Made by a program: the position numbers and the translations under genes
Assembly: GCA_905221615.1 (NCBI GenBank)
Contig: CAJNDT010001258.1
Location: forward strand, 175,001 to 239,000
Length of the DNA: 64,000 bases
Direction of reading: 5' to 3'
Origin: Symbiodinium sp. CCMP2592
Lineage: Eukaryota; Sar; Dinophyceae; Suessiales; Symbiodiniaceae
The notes under the pieces: model-generated
What the model was told of the DNA's origin: nothing
What the model saw: the letters and a program-made list of their open reading frames with translations, nothing else
The model's database searches: none
In this document: positions 1 to 11,969 of the stretch, piece after piece
Numbering within the stretch: position 1 is the first letter of the stretch
Layout: each line of letters opens with the position of its first letter

Positions 1-1837
1 TTCAGCAGCATTCGGGTCCACATCCGACCGATCCAGCTTTGACGATGCCGAAAAACAGCTCTCGCCAGCTTCCATGCAGAAGGCCATCGTACTCCCAAGA
101 TCACAGCACAAACCGTAAGCGGCATCATGACTCTGAACAGCTTTTGGAAACTTATCGCAGCCTGCCAGGTGCCCTGTAAAAGATGCACCACCTCCGTGTG
201 GCCATTGCATTTCGCCGCATGTAAGGGCATGTCGGCGACTCTACCTCTATGCCTGTCAGCGCCGGCCTGCAGCAACACGTGTACTGTCTCCACGTGTCCC
301 CTTGAAGCCGCTGCGTATAACGGCGTCTCTTTTCCGTTGCCTGTGTTGACGTCAGCACTTGAGTTCAGCAGGCAGCGTGCGGCCTCGGCATGACCTTTCA
401 AAGAGGTGACATAAAGAGGTGTCTCTGTTTCAGTTCCAAAGTGCTCGTCGGCACCAGCCTCTAATAGAAGCTGTACAATCTGCGTGTGGCCTGCTGAGCA
501 AGCCACGTACAAAGGTGTTCCTGCAAGGGTGGCCTCATGCTGGTCAGCACCAGCCTCCAACAGAAGTTGCACAACTTCCAGATGGCGCTGCCCAGATGCA
601 ACGGAGAGCGGTGTGCCGACTGGCTGCGACCGTCTTGGGGATGTACTGTGAAACTTGAACCTAGTTTCTTCAAAGTGCAGGTAGCTTTCGTCGGCTCCGG
701 CTTCCAGCAACCGCCTCACAAGTTCAACGCGACCTTGCGAAGATGCATGGTAAAGGCATCGGCCTGTGCCAGGTCCACCAGCATCCAAGAGCACACTCAC
801 AAGTTGAAGGTCAGAGGCTGCAACGTCAGCAATCTCCTCGGTCACAGAAGCACGGGCTTCCAGCAGCAGGCTCACCATCGGCACATCGCCGTTCTCGACG
901 GCTGCAAGGAGTGGGTTGGCTGAGTCACAGGGCGACTGCAAGAACCAGCAGGCGTTTGGCACAGCCAAGTTGGGATCCTGTGGACGCTGCAGGACCTCCT
1001 CGAAGCTTCATGCATAGTGCAAGTAGCAACTTAGCCCGAATTAAATCACCCGTTAACCTTCCTAGTACTATCGATGAGCCCTTGACGTCCTCAACTTGCA
1101 AAAGGCTGCCACGCTTTGCCAGGTCTATGAGCTCTTCAACTTGCCTGAGCTTTCACCCCGGAGGTAGAGGTTTTGGGGGTTTAGTTTAGGGTTTCGGGGG
1201 GATGAGGGTTTTAAAGTTTTTCGCTTTTTTGGGTTTAGGCTTTGGGGGTTTAGGGCGGGGCCCGGGGGGATGGAGGAAAAGCTAATCCGTGGCTACTCTT
1301 GGCTATCGTTCCCGTGTGAAGACAGGTTTACTGCTACTACCGGGTCATACATAGTGTTTGCAGATACTGGGAAGCAGAAAAAACGATTTGTCTATCTTAG
1401 CTGCCCGGTAGCTCTTGTGCGGAGTGGCAGAACGGCAGCAGTACGATTTGGAGGTCCACGGGTGCGACCAACCTGACCCAATTCTCTCAGCGCTAAATGC
1501 GAAAGCCTATGTGACTTTACCCTCACAACCCAGACTTCCGGTTCGGGAACTTCCGTGATTCGAGTTCAAGGGCTGTAAAGAATGCGATGAGAGATTAAAC
1601 AGGAGAAGCTGGGCGGGAAGCCAACATTCAGAGTCGATCTGTGCTCCCTTGTCTCTCATTACGATGGTGCCGCCTTGCATCATCATCCAGGCTGCTGCCG
1701 TTACACAGCAGTCTCTGCCGGAAACGTGGCAACCCGTGGAATTGCTGAAGATGCCGCTTCAGGGAACGCACATCCGACTGCTCCTCCACAGGCAGTGCAG
1801 CGAGCTCCTCTCCCGAAACGGTCCAGACGCGCAGCAT
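1..1837 (-). CDS. Ubiquitin-like / ankyrin-repeat protein, cut by window edge
   Basis: Ankyrin repeats behind an N-terminal ubiquitin-like domain; probably a protein-binding scaffold (family knowledge), partner unknown. Three exons are inferred. Exon 1837-1674 starts at an ATG and encodes MLRVWTVSGEELAALPVEE followed by a beta-grasp stretch ending SLDDDA. Exon 1144-1090 encodes QVEELIDLAKRGSLLQVE. Exon 998-1 carries about five ankyrin units with motifs such as GTPLYVACSAGHTQIVQLL and ETPLYAAASRGHVETVHVLL. The introns are GC-AG (1145-1673) and GA-AG (999-1089), and all phases fit. Between about 160 and 180 the reading frame moves by -1: the natural continuation AGCDKFPKAVQS lies one base back, so one base is missing in the gene or in the assembly. 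A stop upstream of 1007 excludes reading straight through from exon 2. The protein continues past the left edge. Confidence 0.85.
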
Positions 1838-1946
1838 GTCGACATTGCGTGCCGAAAGGGGCTAGATCACCGCAGCTGCATTAGCTACGATGGCACGCCG
1901 TGTTGTAGTCATGAGCAAAACAATGTAGTCAAACATACCTCGAACA

Positions 1947-2118
1947 AGTAGTAGTACTAAGTACGAGTACTAGTACTACGACTACGACGACGACGACTAC
2001 TACTACTAATTACAAGGACTCCCCTCCTCCTGCTGCTGTTCCTGCTACTACGACTGCTGTGCTGCTGCAGCTACTACTATGGCTACTACTACGACTACTA
2101 CGACGACTACTACTGCTG
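1947..2118. repeat. (TAC/TAG)n microsatellite
   Basis: Imperfect trinucleotide array of TAG/TAC/GAC units with a small fold-back near its left end (TAGTAGTACTA). It lies between the start of the ankyrin gene and the last visible exon of K+ channel B. Confidence 0.85.
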
Positions 2119-2250
2119 CTAAACATGATGAGAAGGGCAACCGCGAAGGGTGCGGAGTAAGAGTGGCTGACTTCGCAAGTCGCAAGAGAAGCGAGACTCA
2201 CGGCGCAATGCTTGTTGTCTTCAACTGCTCAGGTTCCGACCGTACCCGAC

Positions 2251-5200
2251 GGTCGTGGCAGTCGTGAAGAACCACCAGAAGGCATGAAGAATCGATCTGG
2301 CTTCGGATGCATATCTGTCGGGGATTCACATGCTCTTACTTGACTGCCATTTATTCTTGCGCAGCCACGACAATGTATCCACGAGAGCGACTTTTGCATT
2401 CCCGCGGTTTCGGCCTAGTAGGCTCACGGTCAGACTACAAAGCCTCAGCTGCTGCCTACTGTACGTGTACTGCGAAGCCGCAAGGTGTTGGATTCAGGCC
2501 TTCTCTTTCCCGAGTGTGGCTTCCCTTCAGGACTGGACGTTTTCGTTGGGGTTCCTTGACTCCTTGACTTGATTGACACGAAGCCTTGCTTTTCGTTCCT
2601 ATCCGAACCCTGTAGCAAGAAGGAGTGTGTGGACTGTGAGAGATGCCAAAGATGTTATCACACAGCCAGGCGTGCCTAAAGGGCGTGACCTCCATGCCGT
2701 ATCCGTCGATCGTCGGTCTGCGCGTGTAACAGGCGAGCTTCATCCAAGTGGTATGCGCTTCATCCTTTCCTTTCGGATGCAATGGCCCAGCAGCCGCCCT
2801 GCAAACCGTAGCAAACTCCAAACTAACGCACGTAAACTATAATGTGCGGTAGCAGGCCCTTGCAGCTTGAATCGTAGCTCATAAGCTTACGGACCCAGCC
2901 TGACGTACACGCCATAGGGATGCCTGGGCCAGTCGAATTACAGGGTGTAGTGCTGTACTTTCAGAAACTATAAGGCCTCCGACACGGAGTTCCAGCGGCC
3001 ATCCAGAGTCTAGGGTTGTGATTCGTAACGAGACACAGGAACAGAAAGATAGACGGTATGAGGGGTGGTAGCAAGAAGTGGCACCACGGATGTATCCAAC
3101 ATACGTTCATAGAACTACAGCGGCTCCAGGGCTAGAACAGGATGCAACCACAGGTATGACATGTGGTAGCAGAGCTTTGGAAGACTGTGGGGGCAGTTTA
3201 ACCACGCGGCGGTGCCGTAACACAATGAGTCATACTTCAAAGCATACCGGCGATGAAGCTTCGCGAGCTTTCTTGGGCCCCGACTCTGCGGTGAAGTGCT
3301 CGACGGAGTACTGGTTACCTTCTGCGAAATAGATGCATGACCTCAGCTTCCACATCCACAGATCTCAGGACATTTTCTGTCTTCAGGATAGAGGGCTGGT
3401 TGGGCTTTCCTAGACTCCCAAAAGTAGGTTAAATAATGGCCCAAAACCCACAAAAGGCTATTATTCTACATACTTTGAGGGTCCAGGTTATGGTTTAGCC
3501 AGGGTAGGTTTCGAGCTTGGGGTTCTGGCCGTCTCTGGGTTTCGTGCCACAAGCAGCATTCGACTTCAACTCGGACTCACGGGTCGAAGGTCATAGAGTC
3601 AAGGGTTTAGGGCTTAGGGTTTTAGGTTGAAGTTCTACGGTACGAACCATAAACACCAATGAATGCCAAGGGTGTCCGTGAGCATGAATGCTTCAAGCCT
3701 GGAGGCAAACCGAGATTTAGTTGATGGTATTTTAGTGGGTTTTGGCTCTGGGCAGGCTATGTGAAAGTCATGTGAGGGATATCTCCCCGAGTCGAAACAT
3801 GTCAGAAGCTTGAAAACTACGAAGGATATGCGTATTTCCGATGCTCTGTCTTCGGGCAGCACGGAAAGGCTTTCACCCCATTTTGCGAATTTGTATACCT
3901 CTTCATGCAAGCCTCTGCATGGGGGCCCGCAACATCCCTCAGAGCCCGCCTGAATCCGTTCACTCCCAATCGGAAAAACTGGAAGACACAATTCCCAAAG
4001 CCATCACCAAGTCGAGGTTACCGCACTGGGCTCCCCTGCGCGAAGAGCACGCAGACCAAGATCGTCAGGGAAAAGACGGACACGATGCCTGGCATGTGGG
4101 ATTTATTGGCACGGACCCCCGACCTTGAACCGCGAGCCTCAACTACCTCGAGCCCGTCCGACCCGCAGAGAACCCCGACAAGCGTGCAAACTCCAGGTAA
4201 GACATAGAACGAAAGAAGCAGTCTTGTTCCTGCAGCATGGGGCCCTGATCTGAGCTTCAGTGCAGTCTTGCAGAAATAGTACCTCAAAGCCGCTGGCCCT
4301 GACCCTCGACAACTCATCAATCCGGGCTACAGGTAAAGTTGAAAGCGTTCCCTTGCTCGTGAGCCTACAGACTGAGTTCTAGAGTGTGACGAATCACAAG
4401 GCCACCAAATGATAAATGGTGTGCCACGTTGAGTAAATCTACAGCTCATGCAGATCTTGTCTGTACCCGGACTGACATATGGGTGGTTGTCAAAATTAGG
4501 GTCCCTTTTTGGGTCCTTATTATAATACGGCACCTAATATTTAAGGTACCCAAAAAGGGACCCTAATTTTTTTGCTGCACTGTGTGTCTAACGCCGCGAC
4601 CTGTCGACGATACTAAGGTAAAGCCCGATTCGGCGAATTATCGAAAAGGATAATCATTGATAGCACGGAATATTGCGGAACTGCGCAAGGTCAGGCACCC
4701 ACTTTGTGCTCAGCAAAAAGGGACCCTAATTGTGACAACCACCCACATATTATGGAAGATGTTTGTTTAGACCTTGGGAAACCACTCGAGGGACACATAC
4801 TCCTGAGGTATTGAAGCCGTGATCCAAACATGCCCCCAACAGGCACCCAGAGACTCCAATACCCCTTAACTGAGGAATGTACCTTAAATCATACTTGGGT
4901 TCCTATTATAATTTAAGGCATATTCCTTAATTAAGGGGTATTGGAGTCTCTGGGCAACGAGATCTCCCATCAAAACCCTCACGCGACGACACCTGGCAGC
5001 GAATCCTTGACGATGTCAACAATCCTCAGCACGTCACACTTGGAGGTTCATGGGTAGTAGGGACAAAGTAGGGTAACTATACTTACAGCCCATATTGGCG
5101 GATTTATAACCCAACTTATAACTTATAACCTCCCATGAACCTGCAAGCAAGGCTTGAAATTGAAGTCTGAAAGACGAACTGTGGAGGAGTGCCGTAATTA

Positions 5201-8200
5201 TCTTTTATCCGGAGAAGCTCTTCCAACAAGACCAAGATATCATGTCGGAAATCAGAGAATCCAAGCCCTCTTGCAACAGCCGTTGCTATCGCCCACCAGG
5301 ACGCAGCCATTCCTCAACCATCTGACCCAAATCTCAGCATCCTATGTTCTTTGACATGCCAGTGCATTCCAGTATTCTCACGAGAAACATCAACATAGCT
5401 GCATCTGATCTATGCTTATCATGGCGATGACGACAATTGCGTCATAGCAGGCGTCGGCCACTTTCCAGGGCGGGGGCTAAACAATTGGTTCCTAAGTCGT
5501 TGATCGCAACCGACTCAGCACAGCAAACATTCCGAACAGTTTGTTCCATTCCTCCTTGGCCCTGAAACCGCGAATTGTACTTCCAGCTCTTCTCCAGAAC
5601 AGTCGAAGGGTGGAGGCTACTCTTTTCCGTGGGCGTCCCGGGAACTCTTAATGGCCAAGCTCTGCAAACCAAAAAACCTTTGTCTCCACTCTACACCCAC
5701 ACCCTACACATCCCTACACTCCCCAACCCCCGTTCAAGATCTTCCCTACACCCTAAGCCCCTTAACCTAGCCCAAGGCGCATGTCCACGCAATTTCGCAT
5801 CTTTGGGGATTTCAGAAGCCGGAAGATGCGGATGAGGCGAATGACACCTCAGAAGCGGCAATCCACGAGCCCAAACCCGCAAACCCCAACAAGTGCAGCC
5901 TGCGTTGGCCGAAGCGTTCGGGTGTCTCAGTCTCAGTCTACCTTTAGGCCTTGGGGGGTCTAAGAGTTTGGGCTTAGGCCCTGTAGGTTTAAAGCTCGAG
6001 GTTTTCCTTCTGCGAGGTCTGGCATGTGGGCAACAGGAAGGGAAGTAATTGGAGCTTCTGAGCAACTAATTGTGCAGGGAGAGGAGGAATACTGTCCCTA
6101 AAAGAAGCCGTTCTTGTCGTAACTTTTTATGGCTTCCGTTGTAGTATATAACCCTCATAGAACCCCTTTTTGCTGTCCCTTAAAGCAGCCCGCAATAAAA
6201 TCCTTGTAGCATCTCTTGTAGCCCTTGTCGTCCGAGCGTCGTATCACGGCAGAGCTGCCCAGCTGCAGCCTGCAGCCAGTTTAGGGTTTGGGGTTTTGGG
6301 GCCCCATCTGAGCATAATGTAGGCACCCTACTAATCAGAATAGGGTCTGGGGATACTAGTAACTCCCACAAATGAACCGTAAGGAATAGTAGGACTAATC
6401 ATTCCGACCCCAATACGTGTAGTCGGCTGTTCGAGGTCCGAAATCGTTCTATGTTGGGGCTTCCTTTGAACTATCCAGGTGGTCCAAGCCCCGAAACCCT
6501 AAATAAAGCAGTCCTGTCAAAGCCAACATACTGATCCCCACAGGCCCACAGGCCAAGAAACTTATACCCTAGACTCCCTAGACATCCCTGCACCTCAAAT
6601 TGAACAACCCAGAGCCGAATCACGGGACCCCAAACCCCCTAGATTTCCCCCAAAGCCCCGAACCCACTAAACCCCCAAGATCTTCACGAAAGTCCAGCAG
6701 CCCAGCAAGCTCCAGATAGAATGGCACCTGAGGGTCCAGAGCTTAGAGTGTTAGGATTTTCGGGCTTTTAATATTACTCGTATTGATACTACTGTTATGG
6801 ATATTTTTGTTACGATTATTTATGATTACTGTTAATAGTATTGGCTCGAAGAGATTAGGTGCAGGTTTGTGGGGCTGTGGGATTGGAGCATGTAGGGCCG
6901 ACGCCAATAAAGAGATCGGCTACTTGGTACAAGGGCGAGCTACGGCATAGCCGTGCGGAAACTACGGACGGCAACGCTGGTACTGCCTCAAGATGCTTGG
7001 GATTTAACGTCTGTCCTGGGCAGACACACTTTGGATGCGGTTTACCGTCAAAACGTCTTTGGCCTCGAGGCTCAACACTCAGAACTTTGGAAGCGAATGA
7101 AGCCCTAAATCCTGTTCATTGCTGACGTCCGAACACTGTGCAGCCCGGCCAAGACAGCGGTCGTAAACTTGGGTAAGACATGAGATACAGCGACAGCGAC
7201 CAGGAGAGGATGATTCTATGGATGGACCAGAGCCTCATCGAACAAAGATCCCACATAACCTGTCTCCTTGCACGACTTCTGCAGCCCAGGTGCTATCGCA
7301 AACAGATCCACGAGGTTCAGCCACTGAATCACATAACCTGCGCAGGAGCGAGGGGCTGGGGTCCCATATGCAGAGTAGAAAGCCACCTTCTGCAACTGTT
7401 TGACTATTGCTATCCGCTCTTGCGAGAATGTACTGACCGTTATGCTGCAAGCATTATCATTGCTCCTACAGTTACCATGTTTGTTGTTGTCATTGCTCTT
7501 ATCATTGTTAGTGTTGTTACGGGTACTATTGCAAAGTCATGCTTGTCATGACTATTCAATTCGCTTTTGCGGCAAGAAGCTCGCGGACAACGCCAAATTG
7601 TGAAGTTGTGTGTGAACAGAGAGTCTGCAGCACACACTCTGTTGATACTCAGGGCTTCGGAATTGTGTAGTAGGGGGTCTAGCAGAGTTGCACGCTACCA
7701 CTATGTCAGGCAGGCAGCGCCACGTGGCTTTCCACGCAGGCACCTCCTTCTCCCCGACGTACTGAACCTTTGCGGCTGGCAGGATGATGGAAGGGCCCCG
7801 ATTGCGAGCGTTTGTGCGGGAGCGTCTCGATCTTTACAGCAGCGAAATGATCTTTGGAGCCCAACATTGGACTTCGGCGATCCACATACTCAGCAGTTGA
7901 CCCTGTGCCAAGTAAAGACATTCTGTGGCAAATGAAGATCGATTCATTGTCGGGACTGCCTGCAGGCGTGGAAAGACATGCGTAGTCATAGCAGTAGTAG
8001 CAGCTAGTCAGTAGCAGTAGTCTAGTACGGTAGTAGTAGTAGTAGTAGTAGTAGTAGTCGTAGTAGTAGTAGTAGTAGCAGCAGCAGTAGTAGTAGCAGC
8101 AGCAGCAGGGGGAGGAGTAGTGCTGGTTTTGGCTGCGGTGGTTGCTGCCTTTGGCAGCACCGCTGTCGTCGTTGTTGCGGTACTTACAGGCTTTTCACGG

Positions 8201-8328
8201 CAGCCTTGCAGGCTCCAAAGCAGTTCGATTGAAATGTCATGCCATGGCACGCCAAGCTCACGTGCTGTCATCGCATGAGCAGTGCAGATGCGAAGGACGT
8301 AGTCCACGGTGAAGATAATAATGCAAAC
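2251..8328 (-). CDS. Voltage-gated K+ channel B, incomplete gene model
   Basis: Membrane K+ channel of the six-segment (S1-S6) type. Exons in order: 8328-8188 holds S2 (FTVDYVLRICTAH) and ends at a textbook GTAAGT donor; 7389-7294 holds S3 (WLNLVDLFAI); 5847-5791 holds the S4 sensor (VIRLIRIFRLLK, basic residue every third); 4088-4022 holds S5 (IVSVFSLTILVCVLFAQ); 2314-2251 holds the pore helix (ILHAFWWFFTTATT). Phases agree between 8188 and 7389, 5791 and 4088, and 4022 and 2314. S1, the S3b/S4a exon, the filter exon and S6 were not found. After ACC at 2251 the genomic sequence reads GTCGGGTACGG, which in frame would complete the TVGYG filter, then Arg, then a stop after four more codons. 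Only a microsatellite lies between here and the ankyrin start, so the gene may be 3'-truncated. It is a probable paralogue of channel A. Confidence 0.7.
4476..4750. mobile_element. Inverted-repeat element, family T5 (nested)
   Basis: The outer arms pair ATATGGGTGGTTGTCA with TGACAACCACCCACAT. Just inside the left arm a second inverted repeat (TTAGGGTCCCTTTTTGGG with CCCAAAAAGGGACCCTAA, about 4495-4568) forms its own hairpin around TCCTTATTATAAT. There is no coding capacity. It sits in the 4089-5790 intron of channel B. Confidence 0.65.
4845..4954. mobile_element. Inverted-repeat element, family T2, copy 1
   Basis: About 110 bp with terminal arms CCCAGAGACTCCAATACCCC and GGGGTATTGGAGTCTCTGGG and a core containing TTCCTATTATAATTTAAGG. 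Related copies are at 37127 and 52143. Confidence 0.75.
5040..5145. mobile_element. Inverted-repeat element, family T1, copy 1
   Basis: About 105 bp with terminal arms TTGGAGGTTCATGGGTAG and CCCATGAACCTgCA around an AT-rich core with repeated TTATAAC. It is the first of seven copies in the window. Confidence 0.65.
5146..5790. other. Intron sequence of channel B, no exon assigned
   Basis: This lies between the S4 and S5 exons. Minus-strand reading of 5310-5180 is open and protein-like (DILVLLEELLR), but I could not place it in the channel or recognise a family, so no exon is called. Confidence 0.4.
8021..8112. repeat. (TAG)n/(CAG)n microsatellite
   Basis: Trinucleotide array of TAG units with interspersed CAG and CGT variants, inside the 7390-8187 intron of channel B. 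Confidence 0.9.
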
Positions 8329-8889
8329 CTGGAGCAACACCGGGATAACCAAAGGTGGGTGCAGTGTGGCAGTGTCTGATGAACTGGCCTCTTGCTTTTT
8401 GCAGAAGCTGACCGTTCCTTCCTACAGCCTACAGCGTCTTCATGCGACTTTCACGGAAGCCTCCAACACCAATCAATTGAGTTTGAATACGAGAGAACGG
8501 CTGGTTGCCACTGGCTTGGAAGTTTCTAGTACATCTGATAGCGGGTTGTACATTATGCCCACGCCCCATCCCCTGCTTCTCTGACACTCCCAGCTGCATG
8601 CAAATCTGTGCTTGGCATACCTCTCCTGGTGTCAAGAATTACTGCAGACAAGCCGCCAACTCTATCTGGAAAAACCTGGGCATGCGGCTCTCTCCGAGTC
8701 TTCTACAATCAAGCTCCATACATCATGATCTTGCTCAGCATTTGGAGCTGCGCAGGACCGTTCATGGACAATCTAGCCAGCTCTACCCCTGCAAAGGCAC
8801 ACGCGTGTGAACACACCACAAGTGGACTCAGGCCGAATCCAATGAGGTTTCGACAGGTATTGATACTGCTTGGTTAATTACACCTGCAC

Positions 8890-10200
8890 TTGCAACCCAA
8901 GTAGACCCTGAACCCTAAACACTAGCCAAGGATCGCTTGCGACGGCTGCGGCCGGCAGTTTTCGACAGTCACGAGGCTGTCGCCTCAGGTCTCTGGAAAA
9001 GGTTAAGGATTTGGGGTTCAGGGGCTACTTTAGATCCTATGGTTGAGGAACTGAAGGCTTGGGAACTGGCACTTGGCTGTCCAGCCTGCAGGTAGCAGAT
9101 AAATCTGGAACATGTTCCCTGGCTGAAACGGTACACTCGAAGGACGTCAAAGCGAGGCGTTTTGCCTGATGAGGGTGCCGCCCCCAGAATCTAGAGTAGT
9201 GGGGGTCCAACATCTCATCCCCGCTCAAGGGCTGAAGATTATCCCCAATGTCACATGCGACTATCCACAGGGTCCCTCGGACTCTTCAGCTGCAAGCGAA
9301 GTCGCATGCGTCAGGTACGTGACTGAGTTCCGGCATAGACTCCAAGAGCATGCTGACCTCGGCGCATACCGGGGTCCAGACCCTTGCATCCGAAACAGTG
9401 TGAGCCAGAGTGGGCTGCTTCGCTGCCTACCCGCCACACCCCTGAAATTCCAACACTACCGCACCATGCAAGCATGAGTATGGTGTCCGAGAATCTGAAT
9501 ATTGTCTCGATTGTGCTGCTGCCATCAATTTCTGACTTTTCTTCAACGATGCTTTCAGAGAGCGCGTCAAGTCAGGCCCGCGTAGATCCGAAGCTATACG
9601 AAGCAATGGCTTTCCTTCTGGGGGATGCACAGTGATTCCGCCCATGCGGATCATGATGCCATGCGCATGGGAGTTTCAGAAAAAGGACCTTAAAACAGAC
9701 CGACAATAATGGGATCCCTTCTTCTTAAGGACCCCAGCTCAGGTCCCACAAGTCTTACAAACACCAAGCCACCTCAAGGATCCGCCTAAGTGCCGAACCT
9801 TGGCCTCAACCCTGACCCCCTAATGGCCTACATAAATCCTGCCCCAGCCATCTTCGGCAAACCAAGGAAGACTTCCCCCAAACTCCAAAACCTTGACCCC
9901 TAAACCCTAAATCGAAAGCCCAACAACCCGAAGCCCCCTCAGATCCTGGACACCTAATTAACAATAACCATGTTAATTCCTTTGGGTTCTTTCCTGTAAC
10001 GATGGTCTTAGTTAGATACTCCCCAAACCCTAGTGTTACATGGCCCCTAGAACAGCATGATATACTCCGGGGAGGCGGCCGTCGTCACTAAAATCACCGC
10101 GGTGATGAAATAGGAGGCCCACCTTCGAACGACTTGGCATAAGCTTTGCGGTTTTGGGGCTTGGGGCCTGTAAGGGGTACTATGAGGCTTACTCATTATA
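8890..10200. other. Spacer without a supported gene
   Basis: Mixed-composition DNA with scattered CCCTAAA-like motifs around 9900-9920. Short open frames exist on both strands (for example near 9480-9635), but strand and family cannot be decided. It could hold N-terminal exons of channel B. Confidence 0.4.
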
Positions 10201-10204
10201 AGGG

Positions 10205-10465
10205 TTCGATATGCAAATGTATATGTATAAACAAAAGAATATACATAAATAAACTACTATATGCATATATATGTATGTATGTATGTATATATATATATAT
10301 ATATATATTCTATTTCATATACAGAAGAGGAGGCTGTGGGGCCTGCGTTTTGGCAACCCACTAGTTTCGGTGATTTTGTATGTTTCGAATGGTTGTGCTC
10401 TCTCTGTATATATACATACACATATTTATATCTGTACGCACACACATACAAGACATACAAAGTAA
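10205..10465. repeat. (AT)n and (CATA)n tracts
   Basis: Alternating AT run around 10284-10308, flanked by ATGT/ACAT variants and a second TATACATACAC-type tract at 10405-10460. Confidence 0.8.
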
Positions 10466-10799
10466 GTATAGAGGGTGTTTAGGGTTTGGGGTTCCGGGTA
10501 GGGGACATGCGGGTTGCGCGGAGAAAATCTTCTCACGACAAGTCTGGAATCCAGCCACTATCCGATGGTGATAAAGAGTGTAACCAACAACTCCACAAAA
10601 GGCTCGTTGCAGTATCTGCAGTACTTTGACCTGAAAGCAGTCGCTTTCTGCCGTACACCGGCTTCGTTGGGGCGCGCCTTCGCCGAAGGGTCGCTTTATC
10701 AAAGGGTATTGAAGCCGAAGAACTCTTGACAGTGCTTGCACGGTCTGTATACCATCGGGTCTGTATAACAGTTTCTTGCACCCCAAAGTCTCCCGCCGG

Positions 10800-11717
10800 A
10801 TTTTAAATTTTACCCCATCTAAATCCCTACAGCTCCAGCAAAACTCGAGATCCAAATCTTCGTCATGAAAGCCTGGGGCCTGCAAAAACGGAGGATCCAT
10901 AGCTACGATATAGCCTGCGGCGTCTATTCTTATCAGCACGTCAACCAGTAAATCACTGAACAAACATAAACAGACGGTTTCTGTTTCTCTTAAGTTTACC
11001 CTCTTGCTGCAGTCGACGATGTAATCGTTGATGATGTCCCGAATTTTCCCGCAATTTGGCATCATGTCGGGAGGCCTTGCCACTTCGCTTGACGATGGGT
11101 CGTTGAGGACCTTGAAAACGGTCCTGTGCACTTCGTTGCTTGGGTTGCGATCATCGCTGGGGACAGGTCCTGCTTCGCACGCCTATTTCAGTGCGTGACT
11201 GTCGGTTTCGCGTTGTTGTGGGGCATGGGCATGTAGGCACACTTGGAATGCAGTTGTAATGTCTTCCAACTTGATGCAGAGAGACATTGCTTCGCAGCAA
11301 GGACCTGCGGTGCAGAGACCGACAACGGCAGCACCAAGAGATCGTGCACAATTGTCCCCCATCAGCAACAATAACATCACCAGCAACCAGCAGGAGCTGC
11401 AGCCACTCATCAGGAAGAGCCGGTACTACAAATTTCTTGAGCACAGGTATCAAGCTCTCGGCCCCTGGGGTTCCTCCGCAGTCCCTCTCTGTCTGTGCCG
11501 GAGAGCTGATAGAACATGCTCCTGGCAAGATCTGCAGCTGTTTGGCTAAAGCTTGTTGACCGTCGTTGAATCTAGAATGTCTCTTCGTCCAGAGTTGTCT
11601 GGCTTGTCGGTCCTGGTGAGCTGTTGCCAGACATGGATAGGAATCGTCTTGAGACACCGTTCTCCAGGCCACTGGGTTGCAAGATGAGAAAGTTGTGCCA
11701 TGATTACGGTCTGACAT
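10800..11717 (-). pseudogene. Intronless PAS-like gene copy with frame damage
   Basis: The minus strand reads as one unspliced coding block about 0.9 kb long, unlike the intron-rich neighbours. Protein-like segments in order are SLIPVLKKFVVPALPDEWLQ, then after a +1 shift at a G5 run (about 11357) NCARSLGAAVVGLC and TTAFQVCLHAHAPQQ. An in-frame TAG follows near 11183, and the same frame continues with ACEAGPVPSDDRNPSNE, GKIRDIINDYIVDC, VDVLIRIDAAGYIVAMDPPF and FHDEDLDLEFCW. The last part resembles PAS-type sensor modules I remember from dinoflagellate proteins (inference). Lack of introns plus shift and stop suggest a processed, decayed copy. The coding signal fades below 10800. Confidence 0.5.
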
Positions 11718-11821
11718 CTGACCCAGGCTTCAACTATATACGAAGATGTTTCTATTGTTGGTTCGTTGCCAATGTTGCTCCTAGCACTTGTGCTGGCATG
11801 AGATCGTTTACTGTTTGTCCT

Positions 11822-11890
11822 GCTGATCCTCCTCCTCCTCCTCCGCTACTACTACTACTACGACGACGACTACTACTACTACTACGACTA

Positions 11891-11921
<31 letters not shown>

Positions 11922-11965
11922 GACTACTACTACGACGACTACTACTACTACTACTACTACTACTG
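11822..11965. repeat. (TAC/GAC)n microsatellite
   Basis: Trinucleotide array of TAC, CGA and CTC units. Long low-complexity open frames across it are artefacts of the repeat. Confidence 0.9.
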
Positions 11966-11969
11966 CGAC

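Noticed and set aside
2456-2821. 121-codon minus-strand open frame
   Set aside because: Partly protein-like (LACYTRRPTIDGYGMEVTPF) and within the 2315-4021 intron of channel B, but no splice pair fits the channel phases and no family is recognised.
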